From assembly GCA_012295275.1 (NCBI GenBank), contig CM022667.1:7099332-7163331 (forward strand): 64,000 bases of DNA, written 5' to 3'. The notes beneath the pieces were generated by a model. It was not told where the DNA came from. It worked only from the letters and a program-made list of their open reading frames with translations, and did not search any database. This document shows, piece after piece, positions 24,101 through 32,945 of the stretch (position 1 is its first letter; each line of letters starts with the position of its first letter). Position numbers and translations under genes: made by a program. The stretch is from Chrysomallon squamiferum. Lineage: Eukaryota > Mollusca > Gastropoda > Neomphalida > Peltospiridae.

Positions 24101-26752
24101 TTTTTCAGATGTTGTTATTTACTTTTCTTTTTTAAAATGAAAACCTCTGTGTTCTGTGATTTTATATTAAATTTTAATTTTTTTTTTATTTATTGATTTA
24201 TTATTATTATTATTAGAATTTTCAGATTAAAGCAGGTAAAAATGATCTATGTCTTACAAAACCAATAAAATTATATTCAGAAATAAAATGAACCATTGAT
24301 TAATTAGAAAAGAAATAAAATATTAAATGTTTGGACACAATAATTAAGATACTTGCAGTGATTAAAGAAAAAAAGTGTTTTAAATCTAAAATAAGAACTA
24401 AACAGTGTTTTGTACTCCACTACATGTAGTTTTTTGCACATTACCGTGGTTATGACTAACATTCATTCATTACAGGTTCTGCAGGCTCATAAACATGTGC
24501 ATGAAATAAATGCTCAAAAGCAAATGGACCAAGTAAGGGAGATAACTCTAAAGCCTCTTTACCTTTTGCTTTCTCAAGCCATTTTAGTGTTAAAGCTTCA
24601 TTTTTTTAATTTTTTTTTTATCTCTTTTGCCTGACCCTCATTCTTTAACAGGATAATCCATTTTCACTTCTTCATTCTAATTAACAACTTTTTAACATTT
24701 GATTTTAAACTAACTGCAGTTTAACTGTAAAAACTCTTTGTGTGTCACTTGTTGGAGAACCATCACACACAGAGTTTTGAGTCTTGTGATTGGATCTCCA
24801 CGGAGATGACCTGAATGGTCTTTATGAACTCCGGGTTAAAGTGTGACTGAAGCATGTGGTTAGATTGGTATATTACTGTTTTTACAAAGAAAGGTTTACT
24901 ATTGATAAAAACTTCACTGACTAGTGATGGGTTATTTTGGATTCATAGAAGAATAACTGTGTTACAGTCTGTCTATATCTGTGTCCATAAACTGTCTATC
25001 TGCTTGTTCTTTTGTATTAGATAGTGTCTGATAAACAATGTCTATATCTGTTAGACAGTGTCTCATAAACAGTGTTTATATCCATATTTGTGGTCTAATA
25101 AACAAGCTGTCTATATATTTCTGTATTAGACAGTGTCTGATAAAAGTGTCTAATAAACATTGTCTATACCTGTTTGACAGCCTGATAAATAAATTGTCTG
25201 TCTAAATCTGTATTAGACAGTCTGATGAACAAAAATCAAAATCTGTCTACTGACTTTTCCTACTTTTTATTTATTTTTTATCTTTTTCTTCTGCTGACAT
25301 TTAATCATGGCTTGTTTATAAAAAAAACTTCAGTTTCAGAAAGACAACATTACAGAGGAAACAACATCTACTACAGCAGCTTCTGTTTTATAATTCCTAC
25401 ATTCTGTTCATTTTACTGCTCATTTTCATACTAATTTACACGTAATTTGTATGTTTAACCTGTCAGGAAGCAAAGAATGGTAAGGTTGAGGACGACACAA
25501 TTAGCTTGTTTGTTTTTGGGGAGGAAGAACCTGAACTGGCAGCAGACGCAAACCAGCACAACGGATTTGTCAGTTACGACAAAGTGTCCAAACACCATTT
25601 TGAATACGAAAAATTTCCCAATGACCAGTTTGGTGTAAGAGTTTTGTTACACTCAGCCTAGTCCCTTCACACACTCAGCTATCTCGTTGCACCCATTGTG
25701 TACGTCTGTCAGTGTTTTTGTCTGTTAGGCTTTTGTAGTTATTTGTGTTTGTCTGTTGTAAACTGAGTTGAGTAAAGAGAACAATAGAAAGTGTTTTTTT
25801 TACGTAATAAACTCATATATCTATACATACACACACACAGCACATAGACATGTCCACATAAACACACATATATGACACATGCTCACTCAAACAAAGTATT
25901 GAAACAAAGTATTGTTAATGATTCCTTATCAGCACTATTTTTTAACATTTTATTTAGTAATAATAAATATTTATATTTAAAAAGCTGTTGCAGTATTTGG
26001 TGTTGTGACTAGCAACTAACACATCGCTGTCCCAGCTTCATACTCACTCAGCTTATTGTTTATATCACATTTATATACATCACATACAGATATAGAAATA
26101 TGCATAACATACTGGTACATAAATATGTTTATCACATAGTGAAACATATATATGTATATATATTGTCACTGTAATGTTTAACATTTAATAAAAGTTGAAA
26201 AACATAAAAAATTGAATGATTTACACTATACTTGGTTACAGAATTACACTTCAAATTTATCTGGGTTTTTTTAAATTGTATTTGTTACTCAGTAGATTGA
26301 AAACAGATTGTGTGTACATGTTTAATGTGTTATTTATCAGTCTGTCTGTCTTGTGAAGTTATGTAAAGTCTAACAGTAAGATTAAATGTTTAAAATTCGT
26401 TTATGAAAATATTTACTTCATTAAATTAAAAATAAAATTATTAATTTCTTCTTCTTTTAATTTTTATAAATTATTGGTATATACATTTGTTTTGTTTTTG
26501 TGGTTTTTTTTTATAAAAACAACTAATTCTTAATACAGTTTGTGAATTTTAAAGGACTCATTCTGTTTAGTATAAAACTATGACGTACTCATGCTGATCA
26601 GTAAGTTCGTATCAGTTGGAAATGAGAAAATTTAATGTGAATACAAAATATTTTGCTGTTTCTGCTGGTTTAGAATTTAATTTTCTGTTTTCTGTTTTTC
26701 ACCATCTCATGATTTGGATAGTTTGAGGTATTACAATTCTTTACTTACTAAA

Positions 26753-26795
<43 letters not shown>

Positions 26796-29700
26796 GGCTA
26801 TCAGTTTGACATACAACTCATATCAGACTGTCAGTGTGACATACAACTCATATCAGACTGTCAGTGTGACATACAACTCATATCAGACTCAGTGTGACAT
26901 ACAACTCATATCAGAATATCAGTGTGACATACAACTCATATCAGACTGTCAGTGTGACATACAACTCATATCAGAATATCAGTGTGACATACAACTCATA
27001 TCAGACTCAGTGTGACATACAACTCATATCAGACTGTCAGTATGACATACAACTCATATCAGACTATCAGTTTAAATTATTTAATTACATTATATACGTA
27101 TCTTTATTTTTATCTAAGAGTGAATATTAGCTGCAGATTCACAAAACATTCTGCATTGTATTACTCTGTTTAATAGAAATATGTAGGTTGAGCATTATTA
27201 TTATTATTATTATTGGTATTGTTATTATTATTATTATTTTTATTATTATGATTATTATTGACAAGCATCCTTTTCTTTTTGCAAATAAATGTAATATTTG
27301 TATGAAATTTCTAAGTCTGCTCTTAAGCAAATTCAAACAAAATAAAGATAATTTTAACATTTTTGTCTATTTAATACTTGCATGCCTTTTGTTATTTATT
27401 TATTTATTTAATCATGCTATATTTCATTTGCTGTTCAGTATTAGATAAGCAACTTCTGATTTATTAAAATGTTTCTGTTAATTTTTACATTTATAAATAC
27501 ACAGTAATAGTAAGTTTCTAATAATTTTATTACTAACACAGTATTTCTTTTTCTTTTCTTGTTTTCAAATGTTTGTTTCTGTTCACATATTAATTTGTGT
27601 TTAAAAGTTCTCATAATCATTTTATTTTTCTGTTCACATTTTAATTCTTCTTCTTGGTTTACATATTAAATTTCTCAGTTCACACGTCTGTCATACATCA
27701 GCTTGTATTATGATAAATTTGTCCTCTCTGTCTGTGTGTATGTGTGTTCTGTTCTTGTAGCCAGTTGCACGTAGTCCCAGTTTTGATGATGATTCTCTCG
27801 CCTCTGTTGACCTTGCACCGTTCATGAGCTCCACCCAGGAAATCGGGGGTGTCACTCGCAGGTCTCAAACTAAAGTTAGAAACGGTTATAAGACCGGACT
27901 GCTCAGTGAGCGTGTCAGAAACGTGGCGAATGTGAGTTTAACTTTCTACGATGTCTACAATGTTGTCCTCACACCCAGCTGTCTTCTCAGTTCAACAACT
28001 TCTCTTTGTTTGCTTTGTTCATTCCTGAAATTCCAGAATTATTTTCCACTGTTTTAATTTAGTTGTTTGTTTTAAAACCTTATGTTTTATTCTTTTTATA
28101 TTTATATTGTTAACTGTAGAATCATCTGCTCTCTCTTTAATGATTGTTATAGTCATGAATGGATTTCTAACATTCTAAAATTAACAAACATTGTTTATGT
28201 TTGCTGATATTTTTCTAAAAGTCTGTTTTGTTTATCACAGCTTTTAACTGCAAGAATTATTATTGTATTTAACTTGTTGACTTTTTTCTTCCTTTCTTCT
28301 AGAATTGTTGTATTGATTAACTCTAGAATTGTTGTCTTGTATATCTGTAGAATTGTTGCCTTGTATATCTAGAATTGTTGTACTGATTAGATCTAGAATT
28401 GTTGTCTTGTATATCTGTAGAATTGTTGTACTGATCAGATCTAGAAATGTTGTCTTGTTTGATTCTAGAATTGTTGTCTTGTTTATATCTAGAAGTGTTG
28501 TCTTGTTTGATTCTAGAATTGTTGTCTTGTTTATATCTAGAATTGTTGTCTTGTTTATCTCTAGAATTGTTGTCTTGTTCATCTGTAGAATTGTTGTCTT
28601 GTTTATATCTAGAATTGTTGTCTTGTTTGATTCTAGCATTGTTGTCTTGTTTATATCTAGAATTGTTGTCTTGTTTGATTCTAGAATTGTTGTCTTGTTT
28701 ATATCTAGAATTGTTGTCTTGTTTGATTCTAGAATTGTTGTCTTGTTTATCTGTAGAATTGTTGTCTTGTTTATATCTAGAATTGTTGTCTTGTTTGATT
28801 CTAGAATTGTTGTTTATCTCTAGAATTGTTGTCTTGTTTGATTCTAGAATTGTTGTCTTGTTTATCTCTAGAATTGTTGTTGTTTATCTGTAGAATTGTT
28901 GTGCTGATTAGATCTAGAATTGTTGTGTTGTTTATATCTAGAATTGTTGTGTTGTTTGATTCTAGAATTGTTGTGTTTATCTCTAGAATTGTTGTGTTGT
29001 TTATCTCTAGAATTGTTGTGTTGTTTGATTCTAGAATTGTTGTGTTGTTTATCTCTATAATATTCTGTAAAACGTGTTGTTAACACAGTAATCTCTAGAA
29101 GTATTTTGTTTGTGTTCACAATTTTTGTTGTTCACTTCTGTAATTTATATTATTTTTACTTTCTATATTTTTAATTCTTTAATTCTTTTGTCCCAATTTT
29201 AGTGAATTAAGTTTTTTCTTCTTTATTTTTGTCTCACTAATTTAATAATATGTCAAGTTAATTACACAGATTTTATTCCCTTTAAACATTGCCAGAAAAA
29301 TGTTGCATTTTACAAATATAACTTTTTAATAATTTTTTGGTGTGTATATTGTGTGTGTGTGGGTGGGTGGATGTGAGTGAACAAAAAGTGAGATAATATT
29401 ATCTTAATATTTTCAGAATTAGTATTTATTTATTTATCTAACAAATATATGTTTATATGTGTATGTTCCTGTGTAAAAACAAATATATCCATGTTATATA
29501 ACAACTATACCTATGTCAGTAACAAGTACATGTGTGTTGTCCTTGCTTTGATGTTTAGTAGTTCCCTGCAGGTCAGCAGATATTTGTTATCTCCTCAACA
29601 AAGTGTTCCATAGTAAACAAAACTTAAGTGTGTGCAATTTGTCTTCCTGGGTGATATGAAATTAAACTGAATTAGTATTTGCACTGATAATGATATATCT

Positions 29701-30516
29701 GAAAGTTTAGGAATTAAAAAAGAAGTCTGTTGAGTTTGATCTTTGGCTGTCATGTTATAATGACATAATAATTTTATATATTAAATTTAAAAAATAATCT
29801 TAATTTAAAATGAGGTATTTGCTGTTATGTTGACTCAAGTCTCTTTGTAGACAATGAATAAAACCCTTAAACTGTCTTTTTAAATTGATAAATTAATAAA
29901 TATGTTACTGTTATTGCCATTGTCATTAGTATTATTATTACTACTACTACTGCTATAACTTTTACATAATCAGTTACCGATAACAGAAAATTATTTATTA
30001 TAATCTTTGTTTAAAATAATTAAAGTATTTAATGCCACTAAGAAAATTGATTTTAAATATCTGCTGTTACCATGGTTGCTTAGATTAGTTCTGTTTTTGT
30101 TATATTTGCTGAAAGTGTGAAGGGTCGAATTTATTTAATCTTTCAAAATTTTCCCAATTGAAATCTGTAATTATGAAAACTTTTCAAAAACTGGCATAAA
30201 CATATATGTTTTTAAAATGTATAAATTTCACAGATGACACCTTTAGTTTGACTTCAATTGTCCTGCTTTGTGATTGCTAAATTCATTCAGTAAATAAATA
30301 ATTTAGTTAGAGTAGTATCCCTTAGCACTGACTGATGAATTGTTGTGTTTATTTTACTGTAAAGTTGTTTTTGGAGATAGATGAACAAAGTTTAATGAAA
30401 TTAATAATTTTAAAATATTCATTTTCTTTTGTTCTATATGATGTACTGAAATGTTTTGTTTTGGTGTAATAAATTTAAATTTATATTTAATTAAATAAAG
30501 CCTGAGTACAGTTTGC

Positions 30517-30567
<51 letters not shown>

Positions 30568-31905
30568 TGTTTAAAACGAACAGAAAGAAGAAATAAATAA
30601 ATATAGGAAATGGTAGAAAAAATTTAATATTCTACTTTTTGTAATTGAAAAATAATTGATTTCTTGACATGTTTTAACATTTATTTTTTATAAAGGCAAA
30701 CTTCTAAACTACTACACGATTTTAGAAATATTATTTAATGTTTTGTTTTTTCTTTCATTAACTTGTTGTGCACTGTTTGAACTGTCAGCACTTAATCTAA
30801 CATTTTCTATTCAAATCAGAGCTTGATGTTTATATCTCAAATTATCTTAATATTTATATAATCATTCTAATACTTGTATGTATATTTTGATATTTATATA
30901 TGTATTCAAATATTTATATATGTATTTTAATATTTATATATGTATTCTAATATTTATATATGTATTCAAATATTTATATATGTATTTTAATGTTTATATC
31001 AGTTAGTGTGAGGCCAGTTAATGAAATCTAGGATTATGGTAAAATGCACATGTTTTCATTCACCAAGTCATGCGCTGACATTACACACAAACATTTTCAT
31101 TCACCAATTATCTTCAGACACAGAAGCATTTAACTTCTGTTTATTATCCATTAAAATATCATTTACCATTTTCAGACAATTTGTCATAAAAAGACAAATA
31201 ATGACCAATATTTATGATAATAATAGTGACAGTTATAATAATAATAATAATGACAGTTATAATAATAATAATAATAGTGACAGTTATAATAATAATAATT
31301 ATAGTGACATGGTGATAATATCAGCTTTCATAATAGTGACATATGATAATAATGACAGCTGTGATATCAATAGTGACAGATATGGTAATAGTGACAGTTG
31401 CGATAGTAATAATGAGATGTAATAATAGGGACAGATGTGATAATAAAAGTGACATTTAAAATACTAATATTGTTCTAGATTATCAAAGTTTTGTTAGTTT
31501 AAAAAGAATATTGGTGAATGTATAAACTTTGCTTTCTCTGAAACAGTTTTCTGAGTTTTTTACTTCTCTAAATTAACCTCAAATATCAATCAGTAACATA
31601 TCTAGTTAATAATATATTGTACTGAATATTTTAATTTTTATGTAATTGTAATCAAAGTGTTCACACCACAGTAAAAGTCTGAGTTTAAAAAATAATAAAT
31701 AAAAAAATAAATAAAAATAATAATAATAATACTAATGATGGAGTTAAAAATTTAAAAAAGAAAAGAGTCTCTGGTCCCATCCTGTTAAAAGTTGATAAAT
31801 ATTCACTTATCATTTCAGAATAAAAATGGCGTGAAGTCGAGCAGTCGCGTTACTCAGGACAACGGCAAGGACAAAGATGGAAGTTCAGCTTGTAGTCTTC
31901 AGTAA
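1943..31905 (+). CDS. KIF28: Kinesin-3 family motor protein, KIF28/KLP-6-like (5' end incomplete)
   Basis: Plus-end-directed microtubule motor of the kinesin-3 family by homology. Coding exons read from splice sites and phase: 1943-1981, 2405-2481, 6056-6072, 7573-7720, 8037-8115, 8946-9012, 9232-9418, 9973-10122, 10503-10600, 10809-10882, 11294-11444, 11552-11630, 11928-12028, 12552-12757, 12918-13063, 14045-14188, 14441-14594, 20497-20584, 20671-20964, 21350-21619, 22418-22597, 22709-22837, 23492-23530, 24476-24532, 25467-25634, 27761-27931, 31819-31905 (TAA). All junction phases agree, giving about 1132 residues plus a missing N-terminal exon. Counting from the first visible residue ([13 protein letters not shown]), the P-loop GQTGSGKS is near 103, NATSSRAH near 217, LVDLAGSE near 250, and the FHA domain near 440-560. 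The YWSHDGF and [12 protein letters not shown] segments point to KIF28 rather than KIF1/13/16. Nematode KLP-6 acts in ciliated neurons; the role here is inferred. Exon 10809-10882 looks damaged (see findings). Confidence 0.9.
2064..2238. repeat. GACA tetranucleotide microsatellite
   Basis: Long run of gacagacagactgacagaca variants just downstream of exon 1943-1981. Confidence 0.92.
3655..3950. repeat. Tandem repeat of cttttatacatacac type
   Basis: Units of 14-18 bp (acttttatacacatac, atgcttttatacatac) repeat about 18 times. They create long open frames that are not genes. Confidence 0.85.
4785..5125. repeat. (CA)n-rich tracts
   Basis: Three (CA)n blocks at about 4792-4857, 4980-5015 and 5092-5126, with degenerate acagaca sequence between them. 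Confidence 0.85.
6056..6072 (+). CDS. KIF28: 17-nt kinesin micro-exon
   Basis: Acceptor ttttttttctgtcag, then AT-GAA-GAA-CCA-AAA-AAG, then perfect donor gtaagt. It joins the 2481 donor (phase 1) to the 7573 acceptor (phase 0). It falls in the motor's variable region before FSFDYSYW. Without it the frame is lost, which supports it. Confidence 0.7.
6073..7572 (+). other. Kinesin intron with (TG)n/AAG-type array
   Basis: 6725-7365 is a gtgtgtaagtgtgtg-type array with higher-order units (aagaatgtgtgcgtgtgtct appears twice). 6440-6560 is an unusually GC-richer island with no convincing splice sites or long frame. Confidence 0.7.
6725..7365. repeat. GTGTGTAAGT-type simple repeat array, 640 bp
   Basis: Degenerate (TG)n interrupted by aag, with duplicated segments of about 125 bp (7006-7130 resembles 7130-7190). 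Long antisense H/T-rich frames here are artefacts. Confidence 0.85.
8150..8590. repeat. 39-bp minisatellite, about 11 copies
   Basis: The unit contains cacttagtgatcagtcacta and cttgactttacatacca. Because 39 is a multiple of three and the unit lacks stops in two frames, it yields 150-170-codon frames, which I reject as genes. It lies in intron 8116-8945 just after the P-loop exon. Confidence 0.92.
9419..9790. repeat. CA/TACA-rich array around the duplicated exon end
   Basis: (CA)n and catacatacaatacac units on both sides of the 9476-9521 duplication. Confidence 0.85.
9476..9521 (+). repeat. Partial duplication of the end of exon 9232-9418 with donor
   Basis: The segment tcggaagttacaaagagatt through agaacaaggtaaacac repeats the last 40 or so bases of the preceding exon and its donor. 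One base differs inside (gagcaag versus gaacaag). It lies 97 bases downstream, separated by a (CA)-rich tract. Confidence 0.9.
10200..10475. repeat. About 60-bp repeat containing acceptor-like AATTTACAG (about 5 copies)
   Basis: The unit contains gtgtgattttaatttacaga and ctgaggttaatgttgatgtt. Early copies hold an acceptor-like tttacag; later copies read tttatag or tttataa. Intronic, upstream of exon 10503. Confidence 0.85.
10863..11085 (+). repeat. 41-42-bp tandem repeat of a motor-exon end plus splice donor (about 5 copies)
   Basis: The unit is gtgagttacaagctgttaca... ending ggaggtaacag. It contains coding-like sequence for L-L-Q-N-A-L-G-G-N followed by the donor. Donors AG/GTGAGT occur at 10883, 10925, 10966, 11007 and 11048. 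The first unit is 42 bp and retains aaaacgct; later ones have gaacgct or gaacact. Confidence 0.9.
11130..11293 (+). repeat. 29-bp repeat whose last copy forms a splice acceptor
   Basis: Five copies of aaactgcaatgttttgtatt plus ttttatttt. The last ends tatttttcag/TAAAACG, where the real acceptor aligns with tatttttcattttaaac of earlier units. Confidence 0.85.
11552..14188 (+). CDS. KIF28: Kinesin neck/coiled-coil and FHA-domain exons
   Basis: Exons 11552-11630 and 11928-12028 are charged and helical ([32 protein letters not shown]), as expected for the neck coil that follows kinesin-3 motors. Exons 12552-12757, 12918-13063 and 14045-14188 form the forkhead-associated domain typical of kinesin-3. 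They carry [20 protein letters not shown], the [17 protein letters not shown] strand, the QKQHCVLYN strand, and [20 protein letters not shown] followed by [14 protein letters not shown] domains usually bind phosphothreonine peptides or mediate intramolecular contacts. The segment GRK...LSGLSIQKQHC matches the family pattern GR...I.L.G..I...HC. Exon 12918-13063 ends inside a large array that repeats its last 20 or so bases. Confidence 0.88.
11631..11927 (+). other. Kinesin intron, nothing notable
   Basis: AT-rich with a short AAT run near 11840-11878. No coding signal. Confidence 0.6.
12055..12170. repeat. ACACAGAGACACACTCACAC-type simple repeat
   Basis: About six copies just inside the intron after exon 11928-12028. 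Confidence 0.85.
12370..12551 (+). repeat. 26-bp repeat ending at a splice acceptor (about 7 copies)
   Basis: The unit is taatgtaaaactgatgtgtt plus ttattt. The last copy reads taatgtaaaatcag and supplies the acceptor of exon 12552. Confidence 0.88.
12780..12905. repeat. 23-bp repeat (taatatttgacagttattaa)
   Basis: Five copies fill most of the 160-bp intron before exon 12918. Confidence 0.88.
13042..13980 (+). repeat. Minisatellite (about 49 bp x 19) built from an FHA-exon 3' end plus its splice donor
   Basis: The unit starts with gacagagtgctttttg, the last coding bases of exon 12918-13063, then the donor gttagtatg and intron sequence to tgtgtagaga. About 19 copies run from the real exon end to 13980. 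Units are 48-51 bp with small indels (gaga/ga; ttttttag variants). Confidence 0.92.
14441..21619 (+). CDS. KIF28: Kinesin stalk and C-terminal kinesin-3 domain exons
   Basis: Exon 14441-14594 ([32 protein letters not shown]) and, after a 5.9-kb intron, exon 20497-20584 ([20 protein letters not shown]) encode the segment after the FHA domain. Exon 20671-20964 carries [20 protein letters not shown] and [20 protein letters not shown], the kinesin-3 'DPFWEP' core. Exon 21350-21619 encodes a beta-rich region ([53 protein letters not shown]) resembling the C2-like/DUF3694 region of kinesin-3 tails. GC content and codon use stand out sharply against the AT-rich introns. Confidence 0.88.
14583..14760 (+). 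repeat. Tandem repeat including exon end AAAAACACCAG and donor (4 copies)
   Basis: The end of exon 14441-14594 (gaaaaacaccag/gtttgta) is repeated as part of a unit of about 50-58 bp containing catgtcttattacacattca. Four donors are nearly identical. Confidence 0.85.
16610..16875. repeat. About 55-bp diverged repeat (acctttacttaaaactagat)
   Basis: Five diverged copies with tacctgtgttttattatacc between them. Confidence 0.75.
17100..17475. repeat. 25-bp repeat (aaaagtgattattataaa)
   Basis: About 8 recognisable copies at 17270-17475, with older degenerate copies upstream. Confidence 0.8.
17515..18560. repeat. 56-bp minisatellite grading into TTTA/TCTG tract
   Basis: The unit contains attatggtacatattacatc, tctgtcttataacccttgtt and atttatctgttt. 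About ten copies, then the spacer expands into long ttatttatctgtttatttat runs. The frames of up to 203 codons here are artefacts. Confidence 0.92.
19240..19443 (-). CDS. Exon-like minus-strand coding block nested in a kinesin intron
   Basis: The block is GC-richer than the intron. It has a good minus-strand acceptor (tcattcttctttcctag, at the 19443 side) followed by an open frame reading [40 protein letters not shown] and ITIRVYNN. The frame runs to a stop near 19226, so it could be a terminal exon, or it may splice at a weak donor. I do not recognise the family. It could be a nested gene on the opposite strand, a relic, or chance. Confidence 0.3.
19660..19885. repeat. 50-bp minisatellite (about 4.5 copies)
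   Basis: The unit contains gatatgtgacacatgtataa and tttatcagtgatgtcacgta. Confidence 0.9.
20620..20692 (+). repeat. Duplicated start of exon 20671-20964
   Basis: aggaaatgtatcagaaatac at 20620-20639 repeats the first bases of the exon (ag/GAAATGTATCAGAAGTAC) 50 bases upstream, including the AG. Confidence 0.85.
20978..21190. repeat. CTGT/ATCT tetranucleotide microsatellite
   Basis: Mixed (CTGT)n and (ATCT)n for about 210 bp immediately after the donor of exon 20671-20964. Confidence 0.92.
21700..22417 (+). repeat. 35-bp minisatellite ending at a splice acceptor
   Basis: The unit contains tgttatgtttgacagttttaa and gctgtagaggacag. About 12 clear copies at 21970-22417, with older copies upstream. 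The final unit (gttttaacctgtagag/ATG) is the acceptor of exon 22418. Confidence 0.9.
22418..31905 (+). CDS. KIF28: Kinesin C-terminal tail exons
   Basis: Exon 22418-22597 begins at acceptor tgtagag, required to keep phase, and encodes a charged segment ending [20 protein letters not shown]. Exon 22709-22837 carries [20 protein letters not shown]. Two in-frame mini-exons follow (39 nt at 23492-23530; 57 nt at 24476-24532), then 25467-25634 ([20 protein letters not shown]), 27761-27931 ([20 protein letters not shown]) and the terminal exon 31819-31905 ending ...SACSLQ and TAA. From exon 22418 on, every exon starts in phase 0, so cassette skipping would keep the frame. This part is low in complexity and I cannot assign a cargo-binding function. 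Exon assignments for the two mini-exons are the least certain. Confidence 0.75.
23000..23475. repeat. 29-bp minisatellite (about 16 copies)
   Basis: The unit is aaaagtatgaatactgatac plus aaggatatt; it fills the intron before mini-exon 23492-23530. Confidence 0.92.
23531..24475 (+). other. Kinesin intron with GATGAT/AAT tract
   Basis: An (AATGATGATG)-type tract at 23860-24000 and AT-rich sequence; no exon seen. Confidence 0.65.
24533..25466 (+). other. Kinesin intron
   Basis: A slightly GC-richer block at 24735-24880 lacks a usable frame and splice pair. A diverged repeat (gtctgataaacagtgtctat) occupies 24960-25230. Confidence 0.6.
25635..27760 (+). other. Kinesin intron
   Basis: (AAT)n at 26750-26794, the 30-bp array at 26797-27070, and (ATT)n at 27193-27258. 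No exon seen. Confidence 0.65.
26797..27070. repeat. 30-bp minisatellite (about 9 copies)
   Basis: The unit is cagtgtgacatacaactcat plus atcagactgt. Two copies carry a 3-bp deletion (actcagt). Confidence 0.92.
27932..31818 (+). other. Last kinesin intron (3.9 kb)
   Basis: Besides the TCTAGAATTGTTGT array it holds (AAT)n at 30518-30567, a tatttatatatgtattttaa repeat at 30850-30990, and an AATAGTGACAGTT-type tract at 31215-31440. No exon seen. Confidence 0.65.
28295..29060. repeat. TCTAGAATTGTTGT minisatellite, 22-28-bp units, about 30 copies
   Basis: The unit contains tctagaattgttgtcttgtt with alternating spacers (tatatc, gattc, atctc, atctg). Long frames on both strands are artefacts. Confidence 0.92.
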
Positions 31906-32191
31906 AAATCTTTCTGGTTTTGTTCAGTTTTGTGAAGTACATTTTTATTGAATTTGGATGATTTTATTTCACACATTAATGTCCAAACAACAAAATGAAA
32001 CAAGTATGGTGGGAATATTTTCAAGAAGCGTTCGTTACTGGAATACTTAATAATAAATACTGTTGTTAATTTAAGAATTTTATACAGGAAATGATAATTA
32101 AGAAATGTTATTTTTAAGAGTTGATAATTTAAATGTGTTTGCACGCTGTGGCCTTCAGTAGTTGGTTGTCATGAGAAACCGTTTCACTGTA

Positions 32192-32197
32192 AATAAA
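32192..32197 (+). terminator. KIF28: Polyadenylation signal AATAAA for the kinesin gene
   Basis: AATAAA lies 287 bases after the TAA at 31903-31905, within gtaaataaaatc. It is the first canonical hexamer after the stop followed by a T/G-rich stretch (gtgtttgttttggt). No cleavage site was confirmed. Confidence 0.5.
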
Positions 32198-32649
32198 ATC
32201 AAAATTGTGTTTGTTTTGGTATCACACCAGTGTTTTGAAATCTCTAATTACAGAGATTTTCTTTTTTAATACCAATATTTTATTTATTTATTTTTATTTT
32301 ATTTTATTTTTTGACATTTTAACAAAGAAAAGAATTTCATGATAAAAGAATATGATTATTACCTTTCTAAAATATGTAATTAGAAATGATTACTTTAAAT
32401 AAATTTTATTAAAAATAATAAAACAAAATATAATAAACACATACATACTCACACTCTAAACATAAAACCAACTTTAATGCTAACAGCAAACTCAGATTTA
32501 ACACAGAAATTATAATTTGCGATGTTTAACAAGTTTAAACACATGAAAAGAAGTAAGAAATCTAACATAATGCTTTATTTGAATAAAATATTTACTGTCT
32601 TCTTTTTACTTGTCAACTGCTGTATAAAACTGCTGTGTTTAATCTGCTG

Positions 32650-32945
32650 ATGAAAATGTTTAAATACCAGATTATTTATTTTAAAAGTTTAGATACCTGA
32701 TTGTTTATTTAAAAATGGTAATTACCAGATTGTTTATATTAAAACTGTAAATACCTGATTGTTTATTTTAAAATTTAAAATACCAGATTATTTATTTTAA
32801 AATTTAAAATACCTGATTGTTTATTTTAACATTTATATACCAGAGATTATTTATTTTAAAATATTAAATGCAAGATTGTTTATATTAAAATTTTAAATAC
32901 CTGATTGTTTATTTTTGTTTTGAATACTAGATTGTGTATTTTGTT
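32650..32945. repeat. About 31-bp diverged AT-rich repeat
   Basis: About eight copies of taccagattatttattttaa/tacctgattgtttattttaa. Confidence 0.8.

Noticed and set aside
28244-29119. Overlapping 131-164-codon frames on both strands
   Set aside because: Artefacts of the TCTAGAATTGTTGT array.
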